Source: Leptospira kobayashii (GTDB taxonomy: Bacteria > Spirochaetota > Leptospiria > Leptospirales > Leptospiraceae). From it: DNA of 64,000 nucleotides. Below the pieces are notes generated by a model. That model saw only the letters and a list, made by a program, of their open reading frames with translations. It was not told the origin of the DNA and made no database searches. Where the stretch lies: the NCBI RefSeq assembly GCF_003114835.2, contig NZ_AP025028.1:2012001-2076000 (forward strand), given 5' to 3'. Position numbers and translations under genes: made by a program. How positions within the stretch are numbered: the stretch's first letter is position 1; each line of letters begins with the position of its first letter. Of the stretch, positions 18,425 through 28,082 are shown one piece after another.

Positions 18425-19506
18425 ATGAATCAGTCATTATTGCAGCAGGTGGAACAGGCGGTCATATTTCTCCTGGGGTAGCACTTGCCGAAATTTTGGT
18501 GGAAAAAAAGGAAGTCTTCCGTATTTCCGATGTCTATATTCATTCCCTTCTCAGAAATCAAAACAACCCCGATTTACAGAATGCTCCTTGCGAAGTTCTA
18601 TGGCATAATGTTCCTCAATTTCGCGGTTTGTCCGTACCGATCTATCCGATTTTATTTCTAATCCAATTTATAAAAACAATTCTGACATTTCAGAAAAGAA
18701 AAATAACAGCCGTTATTGGTATGGGAGGATATTCCAGTTTCCCCGCCATTCTATATGCGATTCTTTTTCGTAAGAAGTTATTTTTATGCGAACAAAATTG
18801 TATTCCCGGAAAGATCACCAGATATTTTGCGAAGTATGCGGAAAAACTGGCTCTTAGTTTTCCGATTAAGGATTCTTTAGCCGCTTCCATAGAAACAAAA
18901 ATCATAGGAAATCCTATTCGCAAAAAAGTAGTTCCGGAATCATTGAACATAAGACAGAATGAAAACTTGCACGATAGCCGAAAAAGCACTGTAAATGTTC
19001 TAGTGTTAGGCGGTTCTCAAGGGGCAAGACAGCTCAATAACATGATTCTTAAAACCATGGAGAATTCGGAAATTTCTCAAAAATTCAGATTTAGGGTCCT
19101 AACCGGGACTTCCTTATACGATGAAACTGTTAAAAAAGCGAAAGGTCCTGCGGAAATCATTTCGTATGCGAATGATATGAGGCCTAACTATGAATGGGCC
19201 AACCTCGTCGTTGCCAGATCTGGGGCAGGCGTTATCGCCGAATGCCTGGTGTTCGGACTCCCTATGGTTTTGATTCCTTATCCTTACGCTGCTGACAACC
19301 ATCAAAAGGAAAATGCCGAGTATGTTGAAAAAGAAGGCGCTGCTTATACGATTCAATCCACTTCGGAAGATCCGACTCCACTCGTAAAATACCTGTTAAA
19401 CTGGAAATCAAATCCGGAAGAACTCAAAACTATGGGTCAAAACTCATTGCGTCTTTCCAATGTAAATGCTGCCTACCAAACTATTTCTTATTTTTTTCCT
19501 CATTAA
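18421..19506 (+). CDS. murG: UDP-GlcNAc transferase forming lipid II
   Basis: MurG adds GlcNAc to lipid I on the inner face of the membrane. The 361-residue GT-B protein begins with the glycine-rich AAGGTGGHISPG; GMGGYSSFPAI and EQNCIPGKITR belong to the acceptor half; VLGGSQGARQLN marks the start of the UDP-sugar half; RSGAGVIAECLVFGLPMVLIPYP is the donor-binding signature. It overlaps ftsW by four bases and is followed three bases later by murC. Confidence 0.95.
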   Translation: MNESVIIAAGGTGGHISPGVALAEILVEKKEVFRISDVYIHSLLRNQNNPDLQNAPCEVLWHNVPQFRGLSVPIYPILFLIQFIKTILTFQKRKITAVIGMGGYSSFPAILYAILFRKKLFLCEQNCIPGKITRYFAKYAEKLALSFPIKDSLAASIETKIIGNPIRKKVVPESLNIRQNENLHDSRKSTVNVLVLGGSQGARQLNNMILKTMENSEISQKFRFRVLTGTSLYDETVKKAKGPAEIISYANDMRPNYEWANLVVARSGAGVIAECLVFGLPMVLIPYPYAADNHQKENAEYVEKEGAAYTIQSTSEDPTPLVKYLLNWKSNPEELKTMGQNSLRLSNVNAAYQTISYFFPH

Positions 19507-19509
19507 TTT

Positions 19510-20952
19510 ATGATCATCGAAGATCTTCCCGGCAATCAAGTTCTTCTCCTAGGGATTGGGGGGAGCGGTATGTCCAGTCTAGCCCATATTCTTTTGGATT
19601 TGGGTTATCTGGTATTTGGTTATGATAAAAAGGAATCAGATGTTACTCTTTTCCTAAAAGAAAGAGGCGCTAAAATTCAAAAGGACATTTCAGGATTTGA
19701 TCCGGCCTCGATTGATTTTGTCGTTTTCAGTTCCGCGATCAATGATGAAACCAACGGAATCTTTCGAAACGTAAAAGATCTGGGCAAACCTCTTTTTCAT
19801 AGATCGCAAATCCTTCATAAAGTATTCGGAAGATTGTCCTCTATCTCGGTTGCTGGTTCGCACGGGAAAACTTCGACTACAGCGATGGTTTCCCAAATTT
19901 TGGAAAAAACCGGAAAAGACCCGAGCATTATGATCGGAGGAGATACGGATCTTCTGGGCAAAAAAGGCGGCAAAGCGGGGAAAGGAGACTGGGGAGTCTA
20001 TGAATCGGATGAATCGGACGGAACCTTTCTCGGACATACTGCTGCGATTCGAATCGCAACAAACGTAGACAATGATCATCTCGATTATTACGGAGATGAA
20101 AAAACACTACAAGAAGCTTTCGTTAAATATCTTGCTCCCGAAACAAAAGGCAGCGCGATCGTGCAAGCCCACGACCAGGGGATTTTAAAAGTTCTGAAAC
20201 TTCTTTCCAAAACGAACGTTCCACACCCTGAATTTCATTTATGGCTTTTGGGAAATGAAGAACTATTTCAAAATTCGGAACAAAAGAATCTATTTTCAGA
20301 TCTAAAGGCAAAGTTAGGCGATAGGGTTCATTTCATACATTATAAGGTCGAAGAAGAACGATTGTTTTTTGATTTTGAACGGGAAAGATATGAAGTAAAA
20401 CTTCCTTTTTCGGGAACTCATTACCTTCGGAATAGTCTATGTGCTATTTTCGCAGCTTTTCTAGTAGGTTTGGATTTCCGGGAATCAGTGAAAATTCTAT
20501 CTTCTTATGTGGGTGTAAAAAGAAGGCAGGAAACTCTTGGGATCAAAAATTCGATTACAGTTATGGATGATTACGGTCATCATCCGACTGAAATCAGAAC
20601 GGTAATTGAATCTTTGAAAGAGTCCTATAGGAACAAAGGAAAATTAGTCGTTCTATTTCAACCTCATCGCTTTACAAGAACCGAAATTCTACAAAAGGAA
20701 CTAGCCGAAGCACTTTCTCATTCTGAAAATCTATTCTTGTTACCTATCTATTCTGCGGGAGAAAAAGAAATCTCAGGAATCAGCACAGCTACCATTGCGA
20801 ATCACTTAACAAATAAAAATCATACTCTTTTATCAGGAATCATCGATGAAGATTTAAAAGAAATCGAAATTGTCTTGGAACCAGGAGATTGTTTTCTTTG
20901 CCTCGGAGCAGGTAACGTTCGTTTGTGGGGAGAAACTTTTTTAAAGACCTGA
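19510..20952 (+). CDS. murC: UDP-MurNAc-L-alanine ligase
   Basis: MurC adds L-alanine to UDP-MurNAc, the first peptide-forming step. The 480-residue protein has LLGIGGSGMSSLAH (UDP-binding), the ATP loop SVAGSHGKTST near 115, the Mur ligase YESDESDGTFL and NVDNDHLDYYG segments, and the C-terminal DDYGHHPTEI near 357. It is the last gene of the forward dcw run. Its stop codon touches the convergent purK stop with no base between, so termination must occur inside or beyond purK. Confidence 0.95.
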   Translation: MIIEDLPGNQVLLLGIGGSGMSSLAHILLDLGYLVFGYDKKESDVTLFLKERGAKIQKDISGFDPASIDFVVFSSAINDETNGIFRNVKDLGKPLFHRSQILHKVFGRLSSISVAGSHGKTSTTAMVSQILEKTGKDPSIMIGGDTDLLGKKGGKAGKGDWGVYESDESDGTFLGHTAAIRIATNVDNDHLDYYGDEKTLQEAFVKYLAPETKGSAIVQAHDQGILKVLKLLSKTNVPHPEFHLWLLGNEELFQNSEQKNLFSDLKAKLGDRVHFIHYKVEEERLFFDFERERYEVKLPFSGTHYLRNSLCAIFAAFLVGLDFRESVKILSSYVGVKRRQETLGIKNSITVMDDYGHHPTEIRTVIESLKESYRNKGKLVVLFQPHRFTRTEILQKELAEALSHSENLFLLPIYSAGEKEISGISTATIANHLTNKNHTLLSGIIDEDLKEIEIVLEPGDCFLCLGAGNVRLWGETFLKT

Positions 20953-22068
20953 TTAAATCGTAAAAAACAAAGGGTCTATATCCTCGAATTTTCCCGCAAA
21001 ATTGATATGCCCCATTTTTCTTCCCACTCTCGGATCCTCTTTGGAATATAAATGCAAACGATAACGATCGTCACTGATCAATTCGAAACATTTTTTCAAA
21101 GACTCGGTATATTCATGGCCCAAGATATTTTTCATAACTGTGGGTTCAGGATTGAATTTTGTAGGAAATTTTTGATTTGTAATCGCAAGAATATGAAGTA
21201 AAAACTGGGAAAAAGAACCGCAATCCTGACTAAAATGACCGGAGTTATGCGGGCGTGGAGCAAATTCATTCAAATACAAATCACCGTTTTTCACAAAAAA
21301 CTCAACTCCTACAGTACCTACATAAGAAAGCGAGTCGGCAAGAGTTTTGGCAATCGATACTGCCTTATCTTTTAAATCCCCGGAAACACGAGCAGGGAAT
21401 ATGGAGACATCCAGAATATGATGTTTGTGGATGTTTTCAATCGTTCCGTAAGAAATGGATTCACCGTCCGTAAATCTACTTAAAATCACGCTGATTTCCA
21501 AATCAAATGGAATCACTTCTTCGATCAGATATTCTTCCCTACCGGTCGCAAAATGGGTCGATTTGAATTTTGAAAATTCGGAATCGTTTGTTACTTTGAC
21601 TTGGCCCTTTCCATCATATCCGAATCTTAAAGTTTTGATGATCCAGGGAAAGGGAATGGAGACCGAATCATTCGCATTACTACTTGTTAAATGATGAAAC
21701 TTCGGTGTTTTCAGTCCTAAATGCAAAAAATGGGATTTTTCCAAAAAACGATCTTGTGCGATCTTTAAAGAGGAAGGAGGCGGATAAATATTCAGCCTGT
21801 TTTTGGATGAATACTCTTCTAAAAAATCAAGAGTAGTGCTCGGAATATTTTCGAACTCAAAACTAAGCACGTCAATTCCGGATAGAAAATCGGATAATTT
21901 TTTATGATCGGAATACTCTCCGGTGATTTCCAAAGCTCCCGCTTTTTTGGAAGGGGAATTGGAATCGGGAGAATAACAGATCACATCAAAACCTAGCAAA
22001 TTGGCTTCCTGAATCATCATCTGACCCAATTGCCCAGAGCCTAAAATTCCAATTTTACGTTTAGCCAT
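20953..22068 (-). CDS. purK: N5-carboxyaminoimidazole ribonucleotide synthase
   Basis: PurK carboxylates aminoimidazole ribonucleotide with ATP and bicarbonate in purine synthesis. The 371-residue ATP-grasp protein has GILGSGQLGQMM at the N-terminus, the PWIIKTLRFGYDGKGQ ATP-binding segment, EEVIPFDLEISVI, and the metal-binding NEFAPRPHNSGHFSQD. It follows purE by 21 bases on the same strand, the usual purEK pair, with murF upstream of both. Confidence 0.95.
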   Translation of the reverse strand: MAKRKIGILGSGQLGQMMIQEANLLGFDVICYSPDSNSPSKKAGALEITGEYSDHKKLSDFLSGIDVLSFEFENIPSTTLDFLEEYSSKNRLNIYPPPSSLKIAQDRFLEKSHFLHLGLKTPKFHHLTSSNANDSVSIPFPWIIKTLRFGYDGKGQVKVTNDSEFSKFKSTHFATGREEYLIEEVIPFDLEISVILSRFTDGESISYGTIENIHKHHILDVSIFPARVSGDLKDKAVSIAKTLADSLSYVGTVGVEFFVKNGDLYLNEFAPRPHNSGHFSQDCGSFSQFLLHILAITNQKFPTKFNPEPTVMKNILGHEYTESLKKCFELISDDRYRLHLYSKEDPRVGRKMGHINFAGKFEDIDPLFFTI

Positions 22069-22089
22069 TCTTATAGTCGCCTGAGAGAA

Positions 22090-22590
22090 TTAAATCAACA
22101 AATCTTTGTTACGTGAAATAGCTTCTTCCTTGCTTTTTTCCGCATACAAAGAAAGATCCTCATGCAAACCGGGATTGGAAATGGAAAGAATCCGAATTGC
22201 CAGAAGAGCAGCATTGGCAGCACCGCTCGTTCCAATGGCAAGTGTTCCCACGGGAACACCTTTTGGCATTTGCACGATGGAAAGCAAACTATCCTGGCCC
22301 GAGAGTGCTTTGGATTGAACGGGGACACCTAATACTGGCAATGTGGTGAGTGCGGCAACCATACCTGGTAAGTGTGCGGCACCACCGGCACCGGCGATAA
22401 TGATGGAATATCCGTTTTCCCTTGCACTTTTTGCAAATTCAAACATCAATTCGGGGGAACGGTGTGCCGAAACGATTTCCTTATGATAGGGAATGGAGAA
22501 CTCTTCCAAAAGCTTGCAAGACTCCTTCATCGTTTCCCAATCGGAATAGGACCCCATGATGACAGCAACTTTTCCCTTGATTTCCGGCAT
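22090..22590 (-). CDS. purE: N5-carboxyaminoimidazole ribonucleotide mutase
   Basis: PurE moves the carboxyl group of N5-CAIR to give CAIR, downstream of PurK. The 166-residue length is that of class I PurE. Motifs [10 protein letters not shown] (phosphate binding), VSAHRSPE (catalytic His) and [11 protein letters not shown] are all present; [10 protein letters not shown] follows. It lies between murF and purK with short gaps, so the three are probably one transcript. Class I PurE normally acts together with PurK, in line with the adjacent gene. Confidence 0.95.
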   Translation of the reverse strand: MPEIKGKVAVIMGSYSDWETMKESCKLLEEFSIPYHKEIVSAHRSPELMFEFAKSARENGYSIIIAGAGGAAHLPGMVAALTTLPVLGVPVQSKALSGQDSLLSIVQMPKGVPVGTLAIGTSGAANAALLAIRILSISNPGLHEDLSLYAEKSKEEAISRNKDLLI

Positions 22591-22627
22591 AAACTAATTC
22601 TTTCAGAGTATCCTTAGATTCAAGCCT

Positions 22628-24031
22628 TTATTCTTCCCAATCGGCAACCAATGTTTCCATTTTCATGGAACGGGAGCCTTTGACCAAAATCACGGTCCCC
22701 TTTGAGGCATGTTCTTTGATCCATTTAACAAGGAGAATTCGATCATTTTCCGTTTCATCAAAAGACAGATTGAATCCTATTTTTCTCGCATTTGCGATTT
22801 CCCGTGCGTCTTTTCCGTAAGTAAGTAAAATCCCTTCGGGAAAATCTTTCAAAACAGTTCCCACTTTCCTGTGATAGTGTTTGGAGTATTTTCCCAACTC
22901 CTTCATAGTTCCAAGCACCCAAACCAGAGGTTTTCCCGAAGCGATTTGCACACTTGCGAGAATCGAGGATTCCATGGATTCGGGATTTGCGTTATAAGTA
23001 TCGTTTATGATCGTATAATGTTTCTTTTGAATGTTCAATCTTTTGTCAGGGGATCGATAGGTTTCGATCGCTTTCACCAAATGGGCTTCGGGCAATTTCA
23101 AGTATTCTCCTATAGCCAACATTCCCCTAACATTGCTTAAAAGAGTGATCCCTGGAATTTTCCAGTGAACCTGATTGCCACGGTAAGATAGTAAGAATCC
23201 GTCTTTGGACTTTTTTAGAATTTTGAGATCGGATTTTTCGGATTGTTTCCAAAGAATTAGATTCTTTTTTTTCTTTTTAAGATAGGTTTTCACTTCACCC
23301 AAATAAGAGGCATCTTCCGGTAAAAAGAGCATACCCGACTCATCCATACCTTCCGTGATATCCGCTTTTTCCAATGCGATGTTTTCGGGCTTTTTCAAAT
23401 ACTCTATATGAGCCGAACCGATATTGGTAATGAGGCTGATGTTCGGATTTGCAATCCTGGAAAGTCTCGCTATCTCTCCCCGATGATTCATACCCATCTC
23501 GCAAACTACAACTTGAGTGGACTCAGTAATTCTGAATAAAGTAAAAGGTACACCTATTTCGTTGTTATAATTTTTTTCAGTAACCACCAAACTAGACTTA
23601 GGTAAAAACTGAAACAAGTTTCCGATCAGCTCTTTAGTTGTGGTTTTTCCGGAAGAACCGGTTACTGCAATGATCAGAGGGGAAAAGCGGTTTTTATGAA
23701 AATGCGCGAGCATTCCTAGACTGATCAGGCCATCTTTGACTAAAATTGCCTTTCTTTTGTCGGATTCGCTTAACTTTTGCAAGATGGGATTTCCCTTTTC
23801 ACATAAAAAATAATCAGCTCCCCTGGAAATCGCATCGGGGATAAAATCATGACCATCCCTTTTGTCCTTTAAAGGAACAAACAGTGTTCCCGGTTTACAC
23901 TCGACAGAGGAAGTGGAAATGAATTTGAAAAGAAAATCGGAATCCGGTCCAAAATCATTCTTTTGATTTAATACTTTGAGAACGGTAAACAAAGAATATC
24001 GAAAATGAGAGATCATATTACCCTTGACCAT
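22628..24031 (-). CDS. murF: UDP-MurNAc-tripeptide-D-Ala-D-Ala ligase
   Basis: MurF completes the pentapeptide precursor by adding D-Ala-D-Ala. The 467-residue protein has the N-terminal domain (DSRxxxPGTLFVPL-like SVECKPGTLFVPLKDKRDGHDF), the ATP loop VTGSSGKTTTKE near 135, EMGMNHRGEI, TNIGSAHIEYL and NDTYNANPESM, all typical. The first codons (MVKGN) may be untranslated, with the second ATG (MISHF) as the real start. Finding murF apart from the dcw run, in front of purEK, is a rearranged arrangement. It is divergent from the oxidoreductase gene, with start codons less than 45 bases apart. Confidence 0.92.
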   Translation of the reverse strand: MVKGNMISHFRYSLFTVLKVLNQKNDFGPDSDFLFKFISTSSVECKPGTLFVPLKDKRDGHDFIPDAISRGADYFLCEKGNPILQKLSESDKRKAILVKDGLISLGMLAHFHKNRFSPLIIAVTGSSGKTTTKELIGNLFQFLPKSSLVVTEKNYNNEIGVPFTLFRITESTQVVVCEMGMNHRGEIARLSRIANPNISLITNIGSAHIEYLKKPENIALEKADITEGMDESGMLFLPEDASYLGEVKTYLKKKKKNLILWKQSEKSDLKILKKSKDGFLLSYRGNQVHWKIPGITLLSNVRGMLAIGEYLKLPEAHLVKAIETYRSPDKRLNIQKKHYTIINDTYNANPESMESSILASVQIASGKPLVWVLGTMKELGKYSKHYHRKVGTVLKDFPEGILLTYGKDAREIANARKIGFNLSFDETENDRILLVKWIKEHASKGTVILVKGSRSMKMETLVADWEE

Positions 24032-24070
24032 TCTGGATAAGATAGGAAGGATTTGGAAGAAAAACTTAAG

Positions 24071-25138
24071 ATGTCAGATCGTAAAATCAAAGTCATTCTG
24101 GTTGGTTTGGGTAGAATTGCCAGTAAACTGGAACTGGACCCGCTTCGCAAAAAACCATGCACCCATGCAGGTGTGTTATTTTCCGGTTTCGGTAAAAAGA
24201 ATTTCGAGTTGGGACTCGCCATTGAAACCAAAGAGGAAAGAAGAAATGACTTCCGGGACCAATGGGGTCTACCTCCCGAATTTCCGATTTTAGAAAATCT
24301 GAACCGGAAACAAATCGAAAGCTTCGCTCGCGCAAAATCTGCCTCCCATCTTGCCGTTATAGCAACACCGTCTTCCAGTCATTTCGATACAGCCAAACAA
24401 TTATTAAATTTTGGAATTAAAAATCTACTCATTGAAAAACCTGTGGCACTTTCCAAAAAAGAAGGAGTCCTGTTGCGAAATCTGATGAACAAAAAGAACG
24501 CACGTATCTGGGTCAATCATGAAAGACGTTATCATCCTAGATATCTCTTTGTCCGCGATCTTTTGCAAAAAGGAAGCTTCGGAAAAGTACAATCCGTACG
24601 GGCGAATGTTTTTACTTCGGCAAAAAATCCAGGTTTAGCTTTTTCCAAATCGGGAGGAGGCCCTCTCCTTCATGACGGAACCCATGCTATGGACCTGATT
24701 CATTGGTTTTTTGGAAAACCAAAGCTAAATTATGCGAAACTTGTTTTCCCCAAACAAGGAACTATTGAAGACAGAGCTACCGCGTGGTTTTCAGCGAAGA
24801 ACGGAATTGAAATTTATTTGGATGTTTCCGGTGGAAGGGATTATTTTCAATTCGAATTGGATATTTTAACCAATTCCCACCGTTTGATTTTATCAAATGA
24901 CGGATTTCAATTCTGGGAAGGAAAAACTTCCGAACTTTATAAAGGTTTCCAAAGCTTAAGCCCGATCCAAATTCCAAAATTCCCGGATTCGGAAAAATCA
25001 AATGCATTTTTGGGGATTTATCAGGAAATCGTAGAGGTTATCCGAGGTAAAAAAAATAGACAAGAAGGCAATATTGAGGATAATATTCACATTCTGGACA
25101 GTTTAGAATCAATATATAATTTTAGGAAATCTGAATGA
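24071..25138 (+). CDS. Gfo/Idh/MocA-family oxidoreductase
   Basis: An NAD(P)-dependent sugar or imine oxidoreductase of about 355 residues. The Rossmann motif VILVGLGRIAS opens the protein, IEKPVALSKKEG holds the family's E-K-P motif, and GGPLLHDGTHAMDLIHWFFG contains the H-D-x-x-H-x-x-D-L pattern of the catalytic region. I place the start at the ATG (MSDRK), which has GGAAGA ten bases upstream; a TTG at 24053 is possible but badly spaced from its GGAAGG. Substrate unknown. The stop overlaps the next start by four bases (ATGA), linking it to the UbiB-like kinase gene. Confidence 0.8.
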   Translation: MSDRKIKVILVGLGRIASKLELDPLRKKPCTHAGVLFSGFGKKNFELGLAIETKEERRNDFRDQWGLPPEFPILENLNRKQIESFARAKSASHLAVIATPSSSHFDTAKQLLNFGIKNLLIEKPVALSKKEGVLLRNLMNKKNARIWVNHERRYHPRYLFVRDLLQKGSFGKVQSVRANVFTSAKNPGLAFSKSGGGPLLHDGTHAMDLIHWFFGKPKLNYAKLVFPKQGTIEDRATAWFSAKNGIEIYLDVSGGRDYFQFELDILTNSHRLILSNDGFQFWEGKTSELYKGFQSLSPIQIPKFPDSEKSNAFLGIYQEIVEVIRGKKNRQEGNIEDNIHILDSLESIYNFRKSE

Positions 25139-26784
25139 ATCCGGAACCCAAAGTCCGTTCTTTAAGAATATACTCTTTTGTTTTTAAGACGATTTTTGCT
25201 TATTATCTTAGATCCAAACTTCTAAGAAAATTCATTTCGGAATCTTCCTGGGAGACAAAGAAAAAAAAATTCCTCTCGAAAAAAGGCAAAGAAGCAAAAG
25301 ATATATTCTTTTCGTTAGGCGGAGTCTATATAAAGATCGGACAGTTCATCAGCAATTTATTTCATCTGTTGCCGGAAGAATTTTTATGGGAACTCCAGGA
25401 CTTGCAAGACAGAGTTCCTTCAAAACCTTTTTCCGAAATTCAAAAAAGATGGCACTCCAATTTCTCCACACCAATGCAGGAAGTATTTCACGATATAGGT
25501 GTGGAAGCCCATGCAAGTGCTTCGACGGCACAAGTGCATATCGGTTATTATAAAGACAAAAAAGTAGCGATCAAGGTTCTTTACAACGGAATCGAAGAAG
25601 AAGCGAGAGCCGATTTAAAAACCATCAAAAAAATCATTTGGATCGTGGATCGTTTTTTGTTTTCAATTTCAGGAAGAGAAGTCGCAAAACAACTGGAAGA
25701 AATGATTCATAAGGAATTGGATCTGAGGAACGAACTGCATTATTTGCAAAAGACGATCCTTGCCTTTCAAACGGAAAAGGATTTTTGTTTTCCCGAACCC
25801 GTGGTTGAATTTTGCACAAAATCGATATTAGTTACAGAATTCATCGAAGGTAAAAAAATTTACGAAGTTCCACCTCATGAATTCGGAAATAGAAAAAATC
25901 CCTATTTGGAAAAACTCATTCGCGCCTATATGCTAATGATTTTCGAATACAGGTTTTTCCACGCAGACCCTCATCCCGGAAACTTGATTTTACTTGAAAA
26001 CGGTCAACTCTGTTTTATCGACTTTGGAGCGGTTCAGGAAATCAGCGAAGACGATTCCAGAAACTTGGAAAGACTTCTCATCAGCTCCATGCAAAAAGAT
26101 TACCATACTATGGCGGAAGTGTTGATAGAAATGGGAGCGGTGAGTGAAAATCTTAAGAAAGAAGAGTTATGTAAAATCCTTAAATACTCTCTGAGCAAAC
26201 TCAATCGAATTCTATCCTCCACCAAGAATTTCAGAAATATAGGTTGGGACACATTGAAACCGGGAGAGGACTTACGTTTTCTACGTGAAATCCAAGTTAG
26301 TTTAAAAAGGCTTCTCGCTGCCTTACAACTTCCTCCCAATTTTTTAAGTTTACACAGGGTTCTTGCTCTTCTTATGGGAAATTTTTCCTATTTGGATCCT
26401 ACCAGGTCTTTGTTCGAATATGCGGAAAAACCTTTCCAACAGGTAGTTTTGAAAGGCAGTTCCTGGAGAAAACGTTGGAGAGAGGAAGGGGAAGAAATTG
26501 TGGCAAGTGCACTTTCTTTGCCGAAAGAACTGAATGAATTTTTTTATAAGCTGAACCGTGGGGAATTTAAATTCCAATGGACCGAAGACAAAGATACTGC
26601 GGAACGCAAAATCCTTTTGCGAGAATTGCTTAGTTTCGGGGTACTCGGATCTTTATTTTTCTATTTCGGAATTTACTATGCAGAAAAATCCTGGAAAGAA
26701 CCAAGTCTGTTATTTTATATGTTAGCAGGTCTTTCCTTTTGGTCTTTTGCGCGCTCCGCATGGGCTTATCAAAATAAAAAATAG
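25135..26784 (+). CDS. ABC1/UbiB-family atypical kinase
   Basis: A 549-residue UbiB-like protein. The family's K-x-G-Q motif is in [16 protein letters not shown] near 65; the alanine-rich nucleotide loop is [10 protein letters not shown] near 125; VAIKVL holds the ATP-binding lysine; HADPHPGN (catalytic loop) and CFIDFGAV (DFG-like) are intact. Two membrane helices close the C-terminus. UbiB proteins support coenzyme Q synthesis or quinone/lipid transport with ATPase activity; in a menaquinone user (mqnA is at 11087) the role is open. Translation is coupled to the oxidoreductase by a four-base overlap, and lspA follows. Confidence 0.85.
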   Translation: MNPEPKVRSLRIYSFVFKTIFAYYLRSKLLRKFISESSWETKKKKFLSKKGKEAKDIFFSLGGVYIKIGQFISNLFHLLPEEFLWELQDLQDRVPSKPFSEIQKRWHSNFSTPMQEVFHDIGVEAHASASTAQVHIGYYKDKKVAIKVLYNGIEEEARADLKTIKKIIWIVDRFLFSISGREVAKQLEEMIHKELDLRNELHYLQKTILAFQTEKDFCFPEPVVEFCTKSILVTEFIEGKKIYEVPPHEFGNRKNPYLEKLIRAYMLMIFEYRFFHADPHPGNLILLENGQLCFIDFGAVQEISEDDSRNLERLLISSMQKDYHTMAEVLIEMGAVSENLKKEELCKILKYSLSKLNRILSSTKNFRNIGWDTLKPGEDLRFLREIQVSLKRLLAALQLPPNFLSLHRVLALLMGNFSYLDPTRSLFEYAEKPFQQVVLKGSSWRKRWREEGEEIVASALSLPKELNEFFYKLNRGEFKFQWTEDKDTAERKILLRELLSFGVLGSLFFYFGIYYAEKSWKEPSLLFYMLAGLSFWSFARSAWAYQNKK

Positions 26785-26800
26785 TACAAGAGTGTTATCG

Positions 26801-27370
26801 ATGCAATTTCCCGAACTTCCTAAAAAACCTTTTTTATCGGTTTATAAACCCCAATACATTGCCTTTGTGATCTTTGGGCTCATACTCGACTTGGCAAGCA
26901 AGTACATCATCATCAAAAAAATGCAAGCGTATGAAAGCATTCCAGTAATCGGAGATTTTTTCCGTCTGTCTTTAACATTTAACACCGGTTTTGTTTTTGG
27001 CCTATTTCAGAACAATGCACTTCCTTCTTTATTTGCGACTAGTTTCGCCATACTCTTTTTGATTTTTTACCGTTGGTCCAATTCCGATTTGGGGAATCCC
27101 TGGGGTTGGAATTTAGTGATGGCGGGTGCATTCGGAAACCTAAGTGACAAGTTCTTTGTGAAAATTCCCGGAGAAGGTTTTCGTTTCGGATTCAGCCCGG
27201 AAAGACCGGGAATCGAGTTCATCGGTGTGGTCGATTTTCTGGACTTTGAATGGCCGGACTTTCTACTCTTCGAAAGATGGCCTGCATTCAATGTGGCGGA
27301 TTCTTGTGTATCGATAGGAATCGTACTTCTTCTCATCACAATGGATTGGAAAGAAGAAGCAAAAAAATAA
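26801..27370 (+). CDS. lspA: Lipoprotein signal peptidase (signal peptidase II)
   Basis: LspA cleaves lipoprotein signal peptides before the lipidated cysteine. From the ATG ([10 protein letters not shown]) it has 189 residues with four membrane helices. The catalytic aspartates are in [10 protein letters not shown] and FNVADSCV, and [11 protein letters not shown] is the conserved loop. The N-x-G-A-A-F motif reads FNTGFVFGL, a mild variation. The open frame runs further upstream into the UbiB gene, but the ATG with AAGAG eight bases before it is the sensible start. The many lipoproteins in this window would be substrates. Confidence 0.92.
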   Translation: MQFPELPKKPFLSVYKPQYIAFVIFGLILDLASKYIIIKKMQAYESIPVIGDFFRLSLTFNTGFVFGLFQNNALPSLFATSFAILFLIFYRWSNSDLGNPWGWNLVMAGAFGNLSDKFFVKIPGEGFRFGFSPERPGIEFIGVVDFLDFEWPDFLLFERWPAFNVADSCVSIGIVLLLITMDWKEEAKK

Positions 27371-27372
27371 TC

Positions 27373-28080
27373 TTATAAAAAGAAATTGGAAGTAACCGTG
27401 ACAGAGAGAGTTTTAAAAACCTCTTTGTCTTCTTCCATTTTTCCCACTTTCCAGTTTACTCCGGAAGGAGATGCATACAAACTCCTTCCTTTCTTATTTT
27501 CAGAAACCCCACAAACACGTATAATGTGAGTCTTCGTCTTCTTGGAAAGACCTGCAAAAAACTCCAAATCTTCTTCATAGGATCTTACACCTTGTTCCGA
27601 AGAAAGATGAAAAATCACTTCGATTTTATCTTTTTCAAAATGATCCCAAATAGACTGGTTATTAATATCCTCTCCAACCAAAATCCCGAACCGAAGACCA
27701 CCCATAATAAAAATGGATTCTGTTTGGCCTGGAGATAATTCCGTTTCTTCCGGTCCCAACGTCTTTTTTTCGTAAAAATCGACTAAAACTACGGATTGAA
27801 CGATGGGGGAAGCGGACACCAATTTGTCTTCTTCATTCTTTCTGTAATGGGTTCCTCCGAGTATGACGCCTTTGAATGTTTCTGAAATTTCAAGCAAATG
27901 ATCTTGGTATTCTTTTTCATGTTTGGCCGCGGCACTGGGAGAATCCGCTTGGAAGAAAAAAGGAAAACTTTCCGGTAAAAGAAGGAAATTAGCCCTGGCA
28001 AGAGCTATCTTTCCTATTTCGTCTTTTGTGAATCGCTTGTGAATATTCTTTTGATAAATAGAAATTTTAATGGTTGGCAT
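27373..28080 (-). CDS. Nitrilase-fold protein lacking the catalytic cysteine
   Basis: A 235-residue carbon-nitrogen-hydrolase-fold protein. The catalytic Glu (LLLPES, Glu37) and Lys (YEKKTLGP, Lys105/106) are at the right places, but where the nucleophile Cys of the I-C-x-D/E motif should be the sequence reads LVGEDI (Gly136). It should therefore be unable to run the usual amidase chemistry and may bind a ligand or partner. It lies directly downstream of the large unknown gene, two bases apart on the same strand, so they are surely co-expressed. A divergent active enzyme using another residue is possible but less likely. Confidence 0.75.
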   Translation of the reverse strand: MPTIKISIYQKNIHKRFTKDEIGKIALARANFLLLPESFPFFFQADSPSAAAKHEKEYQDHLLEISETFKGVILGGTHYRKNEEDKLVSASPIVQSVVLVDFYEKKTLGPEETELSPGQTESIFIMGGLRFGILVGEDINNQSIWDHFEKDKIEVIFHLSSEQGVRSYEEDLEFFAGLSKKTKTHIIRVCGVSENKKGRSLYASPSGVNWKVGKMEEDKEVFKTLSVTVTSNFFL

Positions 28081-28082
28081 TC

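Noticed and set aside
26747..26800. Longer lspA frame overlapping the UbiB-like gene
   Set aside because: The extra residues are polar and unlike LspA; the ATG at 26801 has a reasonable ribosome site and gives a usual protein.
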